Notes under the pieces: generated by a model
What the model was told of the DNA's origin: nothing
Seen by the model: only the letters and a program-made list of their open reading frames with translations
The model's database searches: none
Shown here: positions 23,203-35,582 of the stretch, piece by piece
Layout of the letters: each line of letters starts with the position of its first letter
Numbering within the stretch: the first letter of the stretch is position 1
From: Mytilus trossulus
Taxonomy: Eukaryota; Mollusca; Bivalvia; Mytilida; Mytilidae
Reading direction: 5' to 3'
Assembly (NCBI RefSeq): GCF_036588685.1
Contig: NC_086374.1
Location: 36,944,886-37,008,885 of the forward strand
Length of the DNA stretch: 64,000 nucleotides
Made by a program: the position numbers and the translations under genes

Positions 23203-25063
23203 AGCTCACAATGGACAAAGTGAGCTTTTCTAATCACTCTGAGTTCGTCGTCTGTCGTCCCCGTCGTCGTCTGTTAACTTTTACAAAAATATTTTCCTCT
23301 GAAACTACTAGGCCAAATTTAACCAAACTGGGCCACAATCATCATTATGGTAACTAGTTTAACTAGAGGCTCTAAAGAGCCTGTGTCGCTCACCTTGGTC
23401 TATGTGAATATTAAACAAAGGAAGCAGATTGAAAATTGACTACAAAGGTCAATAACTCCTACAGGGGTCAATTGACCATTTCGTTCATGTTGACTTATTT
23501 GTAGATCTTACTTTGCTGAACATTATTGCTGTTTACAGTTTACCTATATCTATAATAATATTCAATATAAAACAGCAAAATTTCCTTAAAATTACCAATT
23601 CAGGGGCCGCAACCCAAAAACAGGTTGTCCAATTCATTTGAAAATTTCAGGGCAGATAGATCTTGACCTGATGAACAATTTTACTTCATGTCAGATTTTC
23701 TCTAAATTATTTGGTTTTTGAGTTATAAGCCAAAAACTGCATTTTACCCCTATGTTCTATTTTTAGCCGTGGCGGCCATCTTGGTTTGATGGCCAGGTCG
23801 CCGGACACATTTTTTAAACAAGAAACCCCAAAGATGATTGTGGCCAAGTTTGGATCAATTTGGCACAGCAGTTTCAGAGAAGAAGATTTTAGTAAAAGAT
23901 ATATAAAATTTACGAAAAATGGTTAAAAATTGACTTTAAAGGGCAATAACTCCTAAAGAGGTCAACTGACCATTTTGGTCATGTTGACTTATTTGTAAAT
24001 CTGACCTTGCTGAACATTATTGCTGTTTACAGTTTACCTATATCTATAATAATATTCAATATAATAACCAAAAACAGTAAAATTTCCTTAAAATTACCAA
24101 TTCAGGGGCCGCAACCCAAAAACAGGTTGTCCAATTCATCTGAAAATTTCAGGGCAGATAGATCTTCACCTGATTAACAATTTTACCCAATGTCAGATTT
24201 GTTCTAAATGCTTTGGTTTTTGAGTTATAAGCCAAAAACTGCATTTTACCCCTATGTTCTATTTATAGCCATGGCGGTCATCTTGGTTAGTTGGTGGGGT
24301 CACCGGACACAATTTTTAAACTAAATACCCCAATGATGATTGTGGCCAAGTTTCAAATAATTTGGCCCAGCAGTTTCAGAGGAGAAGATTTTTCTAAAAG
24401 ATTACTAAGATTTACGAAAAATGGTTAAAAATTGACTATAAAGGGCAATAACTCCTAAAGTGGTCAACTGATCATTTTGGTCATGTTGACTTATTTGTAG
24501 ATCTTACTTTGCTGAACATTATTGCTTTTTACAGTTTATCTCTATCTGAAATAATATTCAAGATAATAACCAAAAACAACAAAATTTCCTTAAAATTACC
24601 AATTCAGGGGCAGCAACCTAACAATGGAATGTCAGATTCATCTGAAAATTTCAGGGCAGATAGATCTTAACCTGATTAACAATATTACCCAATGTCAGAT
24701 TTGCCCTAAATGCTTTGGTTTTTGAGTTATAAGCCAAAAACTGCATTTTACCCCTATGTTCTATTTATAGCCATGGCGGCCATCTTGGTTAGTTGGCGGG
24801 GTAACCGGACACAATTTTTAAACTAGATACCCCAATGATGATTGTGGCCAAGTTTGGTTAAATTTGGCCCAGTAGTTTCAGAGGAGAAGATTTTTGTAAA
24901 AGTTAACGCCGGACGCAGGACGACGACGGACGACGACGACGACGACGGACGACGACGGACGCCGGACGCCAAGTGATGAGAAAAGCTCACTTGGCCCTTC
25001 GGGCCAGGTGAGCTAAAAATGTGTCCGATGACCCGGCTAACCAACCAAGATGGCCGTCATAGC
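23203..25063 (+). mobile_element. Outer AGCTCACC element, truncated and interrupted
   Basis: The segment 23203-23362 carries the 5' end (AGCTCACAATGGACAAAGTG, a degenerate hairpin, and a GTCGTC tract) and the first part of the core up to CTAGTTTAA. After the inner element the core resumes at 25015 (AAAAATGTGTCCGATGACCC ... AACCAACCAAGATGGC) and stops near 25063. The remainder is lost. Confidence 0.75.
23363..25014 (-). mobile_element. Inner AGCTCACC element nested in the outer copy
   Basis: Reverse orientation: the CTAGAGGCTC 3' end lies at 23363 and the GGGCCAGGTGAGCT 5' end at 25014. It has three core units and a GACGAC-rich tract (~24905-24970). Removing it restores the outer core at TTTAA/AAAAATGTGTCC, leaving two extra A residues at the junction. 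Confidence 0.8.
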
Positions 25064-25239
25064 TTAGTAGGATGCTGAAGGTTGACTTTCCCGTATCCAC
25101 CCAAAAATTCTCCCTGTTCCGTGTAGTAATAAAAGTTTTAAGCCCCTTATCAACTTACAAATCTTAAAATCTGACTCAACATACGTATTTACTTCTACAT
25201 CGACATGAAAAACATTGGCAAATGTAGATTGTGTAGACC

Positions 25240-25410
25240 ATGTAGACTCGCTAAAGAGCGTTACTACCATCGCACTTCGGCGTAGCTATCAACAAGATAG
25301 CATCACAAATCCATCATCGCACCTCAGCGTGATCAATAACGCACTTCATCGTCAAACCATCGTTTCTCAGCGTGACCATCGCCGTTCGGAGTACCATCGC
25401 GGTTGAGTGC
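25240..25410 (+). repeat. Degenerate short-unit repeat
   Basis: A unit of about 20-25 bases resembling ACCATCGCACTTCGGCGT recurs imperfectly (ACCATCGCACTTCGGCGTAG, CATCGCACCTCAGCGTGATC, CATCGTTTCTCAGCGTGACC, CATCGCCGTTCGGAGTACC). The open reading frame through it has no recognisable domain. Confidence 0.5.
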
Positions 25411-26530
25411 AACAATTTTTACTGTCCCGGTTTTTTTTATCTAAAAAAAAATGCCTTTAAGTTTAATCATTCGCACGGGTATATTATCCAAAGAAAAAAA
25501 AAACCACAAATTTGAATGACTACTTTGCACTTAACATTTTCATTGAGTCTCGCAACGATCTGTATATTTGACTCAAATGTTTATTTCGAGAAAAAAATCT
25601 TGAATCTTTCATTACGTCATGTCTATGGCTAAGACTTACAAATTGAATCCTGTGCAAGCCACAGTTCTTAAAAATATAATTCGATTTGCTAAAACATATG
25701 TATAATCTTAGTTATAAGTGTATATAATTTCAATATTAACACCTATGATCATATAATGTGATATTGTATACTGCTAGCAGATAAAACAATCATATTAAAT
25801 CCGTAAAGTGTCTTTAATTTAACGCTTTAGATTAGTGTAAATAAAACTTCTTATCAGTTACTACTCCATTGACACGCGCAATCGATACGTAGTGACATTT
25901 ACAGTTAGCTGCGCGTGCCACTCACGTTCCGGAATACCAGACGACAATGTTATTGCCAGGAGACAAAAGCTGTCCGTTATCAACCTATCCGATACAGTAG
26001 TCTAAATAAGGAAGATACAGTAACAATTATTAGAAGCAATAAAGGTATAAAAGAAAAGGGCTATGTCGTTACTTTTGTAGTCTAATTTAAAACTATTGTT
26101 TCAAAAAACCCTTCCCAACAAAAGAAAAAAGGCAAAAACAACAAAAAACAACTATCAAAACATTAAAAAAATTTAGCAGATACTACTTAAGCTACAACTT
26201 GTTTTAAAAAGACAATACAAAAGAGACGATCTTCCTTTACCTTTTGTATTTGTATTTTTATTTTTGGACACTAATTTAGCTTTTGCCCCTTCATTGATTT
26301 GTAGTTTCCAACTCGTTCTCCGACTATGCTTACGGCTGAAGCAACCCGTACATGCATGTTTCTTAATTATGTTGGTACTTATTTTCATGCTATTCTCCTA
26401 CTGCCTTTACGTCAAATCCGTTGTAGGTTGACAAATTAGTCTGGGTTTACAATATATTGGGCTTTGAATTAGCTGAGCAACTACGAGACCTTTTAAGTTT
26501 GTAAATAGTTATCTTTAAAGTGCTTAGTAC
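25410..26530. other. Non-coding DNA, nothing recognised
   Basis: AT-rich with homopolymer runs. No convincing exon, RNA gene or repeat family was found. Confidence 0.35.
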
Positions 26531-26639
26531 CAATTTGCTGTGTCAAATCCTTTCCAACTGTTTTATACTACTGATTACTTCTGTAAATAAGAATAAGACG
26601 TCTGCGCGCTTAGAAAATGCTGAGTGTCGTATAAATCTG

Positions 26640-26900
26640 TGTGTGCCTGTTCGAAGCCAGAAGCCTATATAAACATTTCAGTGGTTGCCTTGTTCTGTTT
26701 TCGTTATTCGTTTTTATTGTAATATTTATGTGCCCGATGATGGTTTTCTTTTGGATTGTTTAATTCTCATACCGGGGCCGTTTAAAGCTTTTTATTGTTT
26801 TACTCATTGTTGAAGGCCACCAGCAATTGTTCACATATTTTTTCTTTGGTGTTTATGGATAGTTCTCTCATTAGAAATTGTTCAACATCTCCGCATACTT
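26640..26900 (-). repeat. Divergent retroelement 3'-end copy
   Basis: Contains CGGGGCCGTTTAAAGC, TACTCATTGTTGAAGGCC and TAGTTCTCTCATTAGAAATTG, recognisable but diverged from the ACTCATTGTTGAAGGCC ... TTGTCTCATTGGCAATCA block of the element at 58-60 kb. Confidence 0.45.
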
Positions 26901-27220
26901 TTGTTTTCATGCCTTTCTATTTTTTGTCTTGTGCATACAACTATAATACTTAGATTATTATATATGAATTTGCATATTTTAAGTATCATACATGCAACGA
27001 TTATATTGTATGGATAAAGTACATCAAAACCATACTGGACAATGCTGGATTCTCAAAATACCAACCTAACAACATGGTTACCGAAAAAGCACAATCTTCG
27101 ATTGATTGACCAGTTAAAACAAGTTTTGAACTCCGCTGTCGTGATCACTACTAAATGCATCACATCTATAGGCTTTTCAAGGAAAATTTGGAATTTATGA
27201 AATATCTTAAAACTAGCAAT

Positions 27221-27335
27221 AAAAATGGGGAATGTGTCAAAGAGACAACAACCCGACCATAGAGCAGACAACAGCAGAAGATCACCAATATGTCTTCAAT
27301 GCAGCGAGAAATTCCCGCACCCGGAGCCGAAATAT
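27221..27335 (+). repeat. Second retroelement 3'-end family, fragment
   Basis: GGGGAATGTGTCAAAGAGAC, CAACCCGACCATAGAGCAG and CTTCAATGCAGCGAGAAATT match the family also seen inverted at 5.74-5.95 and 63.4-63.8 kb. Confidence 0.6.
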
Positions 27336-28440
27336 ATTCACTTTGCAAATTCTGAACTTCAAATAATTCACTCCCATTAAAAAGGGGGATGGTGTTATAT
27401 TGACAGAATTGAAAGAAAGTGTTCTATATGACAGAATGGAGATATTGGAGACGCATATCACTTTATTTTTGTTTGCTCAGCTTTAAAAGAAACTTCACAC
27501 TATCAACAGTAAAATTACTCCTTCATTTTAACCATTATTTCAACATATCTAAACTCTAAAACTTTTCCTTTAAATATGTTTATTTACATTATTTGTGTGT
27601 GTGTGTGAGTGTATATATTCTTATGTTTATATTTAATTTTATCTATTTTTAATTTTCTTTTTTTAATATTTTTTTTTAATGTAATAATATTTAATATTTT
27701 GTATGCATGTTTTTAACTTCTCTGTGGCCGTGCTTTTTACTTGCATGGTTTTAAGAAAAACAAACTGTCTATTGCATTCTGCGCAAAATATGAATTTGAT
27801 ATAGGAGATAATCCTGCAATTTTAAAATTTGCTTCTAAATGATAAACATCGACGTCAGTATGCTGGGAATTGCATTAATTATAGTCTCCCACGTTGTCGA
27901 AACATATAGTAGTGATAAAAACCTAAATTAATTTAATACAACTATTGGCATAAAAGCCCTCAAAATCATCGCTTTGAAAATATTTTATCTTTTTTGTTCG
28001 ATCCAGATCGTAAAATGACCATAATAAATTAGATAACTAGGTGCAATACACGGAATCAAACTTTTAAAACACTCTAATTACATTTGTATCCAAGAAGTTA
28101 TAATCCTGTTACCCGGGATACAACACTGCGGCGCGTGCCAACTTAAAGATAAGTTGCGGAAAACACTTACTGCACAAGACGACTGTGATCAATTGTCAAA
28201 TGTCCACTTCGCTACAGAATTTATCAATAAAGGTGAAGTGATATAAAAACTCATTAAACGGCAGTAAAAATTGCAGATTATTTTCGGAGTTATATGTTCT
28301 TTTTTTCTTTATTTTTAGTCTTAAACTTAAATACTCGATCTTATTTTCCGTGAAATTTACTTTTTCTATAAGAGGTGTAGTGGTGTATTGAATTTTTGCT
28401 TTGTATGAAACAATTTGATTAGTCCGAACCCAAATGATCA

Positions 28441-28606
28441 ACCAATCAGCGCGGAGGAATAACGGTAGAAGTTTTAAGACAGATGGCGTAGGTCGTACTG
28501 CGGTCGGGTATTGCTATTCGTGAAGTGGTATGTATATTTGCATAATAATTAGTGTCGTTAGCGGAGAGATATAAACTGCAAAAGTTGACATATGGGATAA
28601 AAGTAG
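28441..28606 (+). promoter_or_regulatory. Candidate promoter upstream of the NeuroD-type gene
   Basis: Ordered motifs on the plus strand: ACCAATCAG (CCAAT box, 28441-28449), CAGATGG E-box (28480-28486), ATTTGCAT octamer with adjacent TAATTAG (28536-28552), TATAAA (28570-28575) and CATATG E-box (28589-28594). A splice donor follows 140 bases later. CAGATGG and CATATG are the kind of E-box bound by neurogenin/NeuroD proteins, so auto- or cross-regulation is possible. Assignment to the gene 9.4 kb downstream is inferred from orientation and gene structure. Confidence 0.4.
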
Positions 28607-28738
28607 CAGCCGAAGCAACTAAAGGAACGCACCTTTTCGTAGGAGAGTATGAGTGGTATTTCCCCTAGAAATTGGATTTAATATGCAGCACTGTTCCTGA
28701 TAAGGAAAGAACGAAGTCAAAAGAAGAAATAAAAAAAT
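28600..28738 (+). other. Candidate non-coding first exon of the NeuroD-type gene
   Basis: Begins about 25-30 bases after the TATAAA and ends at a consensus splice donor (AT/GTAAGTATT, GT at 28739). No long open frame. Vertebrate NeuroD genes have a non-coding first exon spliced to a single coding exon, and the coding exon here is preceded by an acceptor, so this fits as its partner. The intron would be about 9.3 kb. Confidence 0.35.
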
Positions 28739-30482
28739 GTAAGTATTAGTTTAATATCCTTATAAATGAGCATCACATTAACTTACTCATCATTTACAGT
28801 TGTTATTTTTTTTTTATTATAACTGATATTTCGAAATAAAACTTTTCGTCTAAAAATACAAATAAGGAAAAAAAATTTTTTTTTATATAATATTATATAT
28901 TTATAAAATAAACGAAAAAAAATGGATAAAAAAATATTTATACATCAAATTCCAGATGAATACAGATATTATCTATAATATTAAAGAGCACTTTTTTGTC
29001 TTTTTTGTACATAAATTGAAAATAAATTAATTTAGATAAACATGATTATTCTAGTATTATCTCTTTTGACAAATATGCAAATATCATTAAAAAAAGTATA
29101 TGTGAAGTTAAAAACGAAAAATATTATTATCTATATATAGAAAACTATACTATGAGATTAAAAGAAAAGACGGGTTTTAAAACTAAATTTAATATGACAA
29201 ACAAAAATTAATTATCCGGAAAAAAAATTATGATCGTTGTAATTATATTCAACAATATATTATAATTAAATAAGTAATTGAAATTTTACGACCCTAATTA
29301 TTGGTCTTATGATATCAATGATTATTGGTCTGAAGGCATTAATTAGAAAGCCTTAACCTCAGATGAAATTACCATAACCGGAGTTTATGATCGTTTAAAC
29401 ATGCTGACCGTCTGGTTTAAGCAGATGACTACTTTAAGACTCTAGGTGAAACATGAACTACAGGGGGAGATGTAAGGCTATCGTTGGGTCATTTTGATGA
29501 AATATATTTGAGATAATCTTGCATAAATTTAAATTAATAATATCTTTATATGCAAATTTTTAACCAGCCATTCATGGCAATGGACCTTCAAATGACATAT
29601 TCAATTGACCACAGTCCCACAAGAAAGAATGCTTAAAGTAGTCAGCTTATACGATATATTTTAACATTATTGGAACATTCTCCATTTGCAAATATAATTA
29701 GATTTTTCTTACTAGATATATCTTTTCTGAATGTTCTTACTTTATAACTGGGGCCTAGTTTTATACACTGGTGTATATCATCACTATATGCGTGATATGA
29801 GTTAAATACTTCTTATTATGCTATACACTGTTACACATATATAATGTAACGCATTTCTAATATTGGTGTAAATTCTTTAGCATTGAGAAAATAAAATAAA
29901 ATATACACATTCAGTAATCGTCTCTTTATTTTGACTGCACATTCTTTATTTCTCTCTATTACACGGATAAATGTAAAGATAGTGTTTGATAAGCGCCAAA
30001 TTTCCTAAAGAATACAGCCTATGTTTTAATATATTTGAAAGGCAGTAAGGTTTGACAACCCGGTAAAAAAACTAAAAGTTTCCTAGAAATACCATATGAG
30101 TAAACCATTTTCTGTGTTAAGTTCAGTAAGATAAGATAACTGTTAATTTAACGTTGTCTTTTGTTTAATTATAAAGGGTTTGAAAAAGTTCTACCTTTCT
30201 GACACCCTCTTGTAATATACTAAAAACCTATATCCGATTTTATGAGTGTTCAATTCATAATCTTCAAAAAAAGTTGATTAACATATTTTTTAAGTAGAAA
30301 CATAAACAAATACATGAACATTTTTTTATTTTGAAATATTATTAGAAACGCCAATGTTGAAGTTTCTGCAAATAACGGATTTTTTTGTTATATTAAATGT
30401 ATTACACATTATTGTGGGCTCCTATAAGGACTGTACAACGGTTAAGCATTATCGTGTCCGCTCTTAGATGACTATTGATGAC

Positions 30483-30880
30483 TATTAAGATGGATGACAC
30501 AATAGCTATACATTATGGTGTCCTCTCTAAGACGGATTAAACAATAGTTATACATTATGGTGTCCTCTGAGTCTCGAAGATGGATGACACAATAGTTATA
30601 CATTATGGTGTCCTCTTTTAGACGGAGTAAACAATAGTTATACATTATGGTGTCCTCTCTAAGACGGATTAAACAATAGTTTTTACTATACAAATCCTCG
30701 GTTATACATATAATAGTGTCCTCTCCATTTAAGATAGATAACATACAAATTATACATAATGACTGGGACTATAATAGTCCCAGATAATGGTGTCCTCTCT
30801 TATATTGATTACACAATGGGTATACTTTGTGGTGTTCTCTCTAAGGTGAACTCCGCAAATACATTATGGTGTCTAAGATG
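30483..30880. repeat. Irregular minisatellite (TACATTATGGTGTCCTCT)
   Basis: Units of roughly 42 and 48 bases share ACAATAGTTATACATTATGG and TGTCCTCT. At least five good copies are followed by degenerate ones. One unit is interrupted at 30680-30701 by half of a CAAGG micro-hairpin. Confidence 0.7.
30680..30701. repeat. Half micro-hairpin (right arm only)
   Basis: TTTACTATACAAATCCTCG interrupts an array unit that elsewhere reads AATAGTTATACATTATGG. The sequence after it, GTTATAC, equals the expected duplicated target, and only GTT of the left copy remains. The left arm seems deleted. Confidence 0.5.
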
Positions 30881-30900
30881 AATGACATTGACTGATTTTG

Positions 30901-31190
30901 ATGGTTTGTTGCTTAACGTCCAGTGGCAAATATTTCATGCATGTTCAGGACGAGAATAAGTTAATAATAAATACAATATGTAGGTCTTGTAATAATAGAG
31001 GCCATCCGGGATGATGGTCGCGGACATTTGGACTGCATCTGGAGAATGAGGGTATTTTGGATAGGGACATAGACAATAGCAATACATCAAGTTATGATGT
31101 CCTCTGTAACAATATTTGTTAAATGGGGATACATTCTTAATCTTCTGCAAGAAAATTGTAATACACACGATTCGACCATGAATTTAGGCT
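30901..31190 (+). repeat. Dispersed repeat (GTTGCTTAACGTCCAGTGGC family)
   Basis: GTTTGTTGCTTAACGTCCAG and GGCAAATATTTCATGCATGT, followed by GGGTATTTTGGATAGGGACA. Related copies start near 48.9, 51.46 and 63.3 kb, and an inverted one near 0.58 kb. Confidence 0.6.
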
Positions 31191-34100
31191 CTATTTTTTT
31201 TTAATTTATTTAAAAAAAGGCCACTCGTTCGCACCAAGTTATTTTTTACTGTAAATATTTACATGTGTGTCTGCTACAAATACAAAGAAATACGTAGACC
31301 CTAAGTTTAAATCCTCGTTTTCTCAATCATCCGTACCCATATTATTACGATCTTTTAATGTTAATTTATTGCAGAACGAAAAAGATTGGGATAATTAAGA
31401 CTAATTCTCCATAGCTCTGTATTCCTGATTTATTGGTCATTTTATTTCCTTTCCGATAATGTTCTGTATAACTGTAGTCATTTTTATGGTCATCCAACCA
31501 AATAAACAACATCCATGACATTGGCGATTGTTTGTATTAGGAGATTTATAAAAATTCAAAGATGTTATCAAAGCAGATGCTAGGATTAACACCTATGTCC
31601 TCTGGTGCCTCGAGGACAGAAGATGTTCGGTCTCGTGTCGACGACATGGTCTCGTGAGATTAGAATTAGACAAGCACCTGTAATTAATTATTGATACAAT
31701 AATACCAATTGTCACGTAGAATCGGTCCTCATTTCTTTGATCATTGTCGGATTTTTATTGTAAATAAGTCAATTTTTGTTAATATTTTACATTTTAATCA
31801 GTCAAATGTCAGTTATTTTATCTTAAGGTTGTAATTCGAAACAAGTCTAAATTACTTAAAATCTCAAAGGTCTAATAATAAAGCGTTATACAATTACAGT
31901 TGAAAGATTTAGCACGCAAAGAATGACGGAAAATATAGATTGTGCCTTTAATTAAGATGCTAATTTAATATTCCCGTTTTTATCCAAAATATCAAATAAA
32001 TGCCCCCAAAAATGCAAAGAAAATGTATATATGTTAAATCAATACCTAATAGATAACAAAGAATGACAATAATCCGGAAATTTGCGTCTTGTAATTTTTC
32101 GAAGCAGGTTCGTTATCGTTATAGGAACAAACTTGTTTTTGCATGGATAGTCATACCATGCAATAACCTATATATCAACTCTTGCACACAGTTTCTTAAA
32201 GTAATAGGCAGATGATTAAGATACACATTCTTTGCGAATAAATCCCAGTTGAAAAGACAAACTCGTTAAAAATGTATAACGTGAAAGTCCATCGAGATTT
32301 ATGTGTCTGTTATATACCCATGAATCCACCCTACAACATATTCATTTACTGGGTAATTTTCATCAAATGACTCATTATTCTTATGGTAAACATGTACAAT
32401 TGAGATCATTATTGTAGAGAAACTGAACTTTAGAAGCACAATGCACACTGGCCTGCTAATAAAAATGAGGAAGAAAAAAGGTCATCGCTATGACTCAATA
32501 GTTGATTCATCTCTCATAGGACCTTTAACAATATTAAGATAGTCAATGATAATTTTACCATTACTAAGTGTTAAATTTCCAGTTTTTCTCTGGTTTATGG
32601 ATATTAATTGTATTTATTATCAAAGTCCAAAATATTTTATGAATACCCCTTGAGGTTCGTTGATAGAGATCGTCCATCGATACAAACAAAGGAACCATTT
32701 GCCAATGATATCGTTTTAATTCAATCCTTTTATCCTTCCCCACTCTGTATCTTTCCCTCGAGGATATTATCATGAAGAAAAAAACTTTCGCTTCTGATAA
32801 AATGATAAAAGTTTTAACAAAGAAAAAATTCCAAGAAATAGATGTATTGCATATGAACCGTCATTGGTAATTGGTCAATATTTTATAAATAGTCCACCTT
32901 CAAAGAAAAATTAAGTCAAACTAAATTGTTTTAAACATACCCGAATCATTTGATTTGGTGTATAATAGCTATTTATAGGCTCATCACCGGCGGTGTACCA
33001 ATGTGGGAAAGGGATGTTCATTAATTTGGCTGTTCTGGACATTCAGGGTTCGACGGTACTATACCGTGACTTAATCTTTTCATAGCAATAACACCATTTT
33101 TAAACGTGAAATTTCTCTTATTTGGATTCCTGTAATGGTCGATTTTCGATTTTGTACACTATGTGTACCTGTTCTGTTTCTATATGATCAATATAAATAT
33201 ACGTTAAAGGAAGAGAGTACAAAGCTTTTGTAGCATCTGAATGGATCGCAACGAATAGCAACAGTGCAGAGGGTCTTAAAATATATTGTTGTAAACATTC
33301 AGACCCGATACAATCCATTCATGTTAACACTACCACTTGTGATCGATTCCCAATGTTTTATACATTTCTAGACTGTTAATTCGTATGGTATTGGTTTTGC
33401 TGAGGTCTTGGGTATATTCTGAACTATTTGCCACTGAACGTTTAGCACCCAGTAATCATCAGTTATGTTTTGTTCCAAAATGCACGCGCTTAACATGCAA
33501 TAATTCTAAACCAATCGTTGCTTCATATGGAGTCTCTGTTGTGATCGTTTTATTTACTATTTAATTAAAGAGGTGCCATTTTCCCCATAACTTTTATTTC
33601 ACCCCGTTTTCAAAATCTTAGTAATATTCGATGCAATCTACTATAATTTATTTTAGCATGGAAGAGTATAAATAATTATTACATGCTTACAGTATTTTTA
33701 CACATATAAATTGCCCATCAATTCGACATGACATTCTTCCCATTGCCACTGTGTCTTCTGCCCTAAATAATGTCATCCTTTTCTGTGACTTAAAATTAGA
33801 AGTTTCAAATAAATTTGCTACATTTCAAATGAATGAAAAACGCCCAAAACCGAAACGTTTTAATTTGTATCTAGGATTATTTGATATTAATTCCTTTTAA
33901 ATTCAAATATAAATTACAATAAATAATAGCAGTAAATAGACAATTTCCCAGAATTTAAATTCAATTCATGTTTTGCTCGGTTGATGCTCAGTACGGATTA
34001 CATCGGAGAATGAAATATATATTGTCACTCTAAATGTAATGTGATATTTTGATACATTTTACCGAATAGCGTTCAATATTAGCGTAAATCGTATTAATAA

Positions 34101-35554
34101 AGGTTATTTCTCTATAAACCGACAAATTATCTGACATATGGGAAAACATTTCTCCCGAGCAGGAATTGATTTATAATGTGTACTACCTGCTCTTTGTCAT
34201 TTAAATTCATAGCAGTTGTAATCACCCTACTCAATTTTAATATCAAATGTTTAATTCTATATAATAATTATAAAATCTAATTCCTCCATCATTTTATAAT
34301 TCATTTTCGGTTGAAGCGCCTGTTATAAATGTTGTTTGTTGACAAAAATGAACAGATGGGACAATTTATAAAAATCAACATCCTCATCAAATCATTCTCT
34401 CGTTTTATGACGTAATTTCACGCGCAGCAGACTTGCTAGTACTTTTCTGTTCATCTTGAAAAAAGTCACATATGTCGATGTAAAAACATTCTGTTACAAT
34501 TAGTTATATTAAATTTATAACTGGTTTTCAGTAGTCAACTATACATATAGTCAGTCAGTTTAAATTGGTAAACTTGAAATATAGACATGTCCATATCCAT
34601 TCACACTCAGTGTATCCCAAAACTCTTAACAAAGTTGATCATAAAAGGAGGATTCCTTGAAACAGATTTAACACAGAAACACCATACAGTGTCGCGGACA
34701 GACATGTGTATTATTAATTTTTAGTTTGTTCACATACTTTGCATAATTCCCTCTTTTTCCAGAAGTTTTACGTAGATTTTAATTTTATTCTATGTAATTT
34801 TCAAATGCAACTGTCATAATTATTTTGATAGATGTAATTTAATGTCTATTACATCATGTCAACTGTTTTTCTTTTCTTCCAAATATAATTTCAAGCGAGT
34901 ACGAGCTGGGCTTTGCTACTTTGCAGTCCAAATAAATTTAACTTAATAAATAAATATGTACTTATAGACAAGAGATGCGAAAGATACCAGAGGGACAGTC
35001 TAACTCATAGACCGATTGATGTGTGTAACCTTGATTTATATTCTTCATGATTCATGTATTATATGTCTCTGTTGTAACTATGATTAACTTTTCTTAAATC
35101 CTGGTCATCCTTTTTTTTACCCCCTCATTGAAAATTAAGCGAGTTTTGTATTTCAATAACAGATCGGTCATTTTTTATACAACTGCCTTATTTTTATGAT
35201 ATTTTGACTTTTAGTAAAGTGTTATTCAAATGCAGCCAACCATGACCAGATATGTCATTTTAAGAAATAAAATATTTCATTATCTATTGTAAACGACATC
35301 TTTAAACATATGAAAAGGGTTTTCTTAAATCGTTTGTCGCGTGCCATCAGTCAACTATTCACTTGATTAGGCATGTTTGCAATTCAAAGGAGTTTATTAA
35401 TCTGCGAAATGTAAAGGATAAGACATTTGATGCAAAATATTTGTTGACATTAAGTGGACTTGTTTGACAAAATTGTCCTTCCGTTATCTATCTTTCGGGA
35501 AAACATGCCATTCAGCAGGCGTCAAAATTGCTATTTGTAATGTTTATTAGTTTG

Positions 35555-35582
35555 ACACGCGACGTCGCGTGTAGGTCACGTG
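35555..35582. promoter_or_regulatory. 18-bp palindrome with CRE core plus adjacent E-box
   Basis: ACACGCGACGTCGCGTGT (35555-35572) is a perfect palindrome centred on GACGTC. GTCACGTG follows at 35575-35582. It is GC-rich in an AT-rich context, about 2.5 kb upstream of the NeuroD coding exon, and resembles bZIP/bHLH binding sites. Confidence 0.4.
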
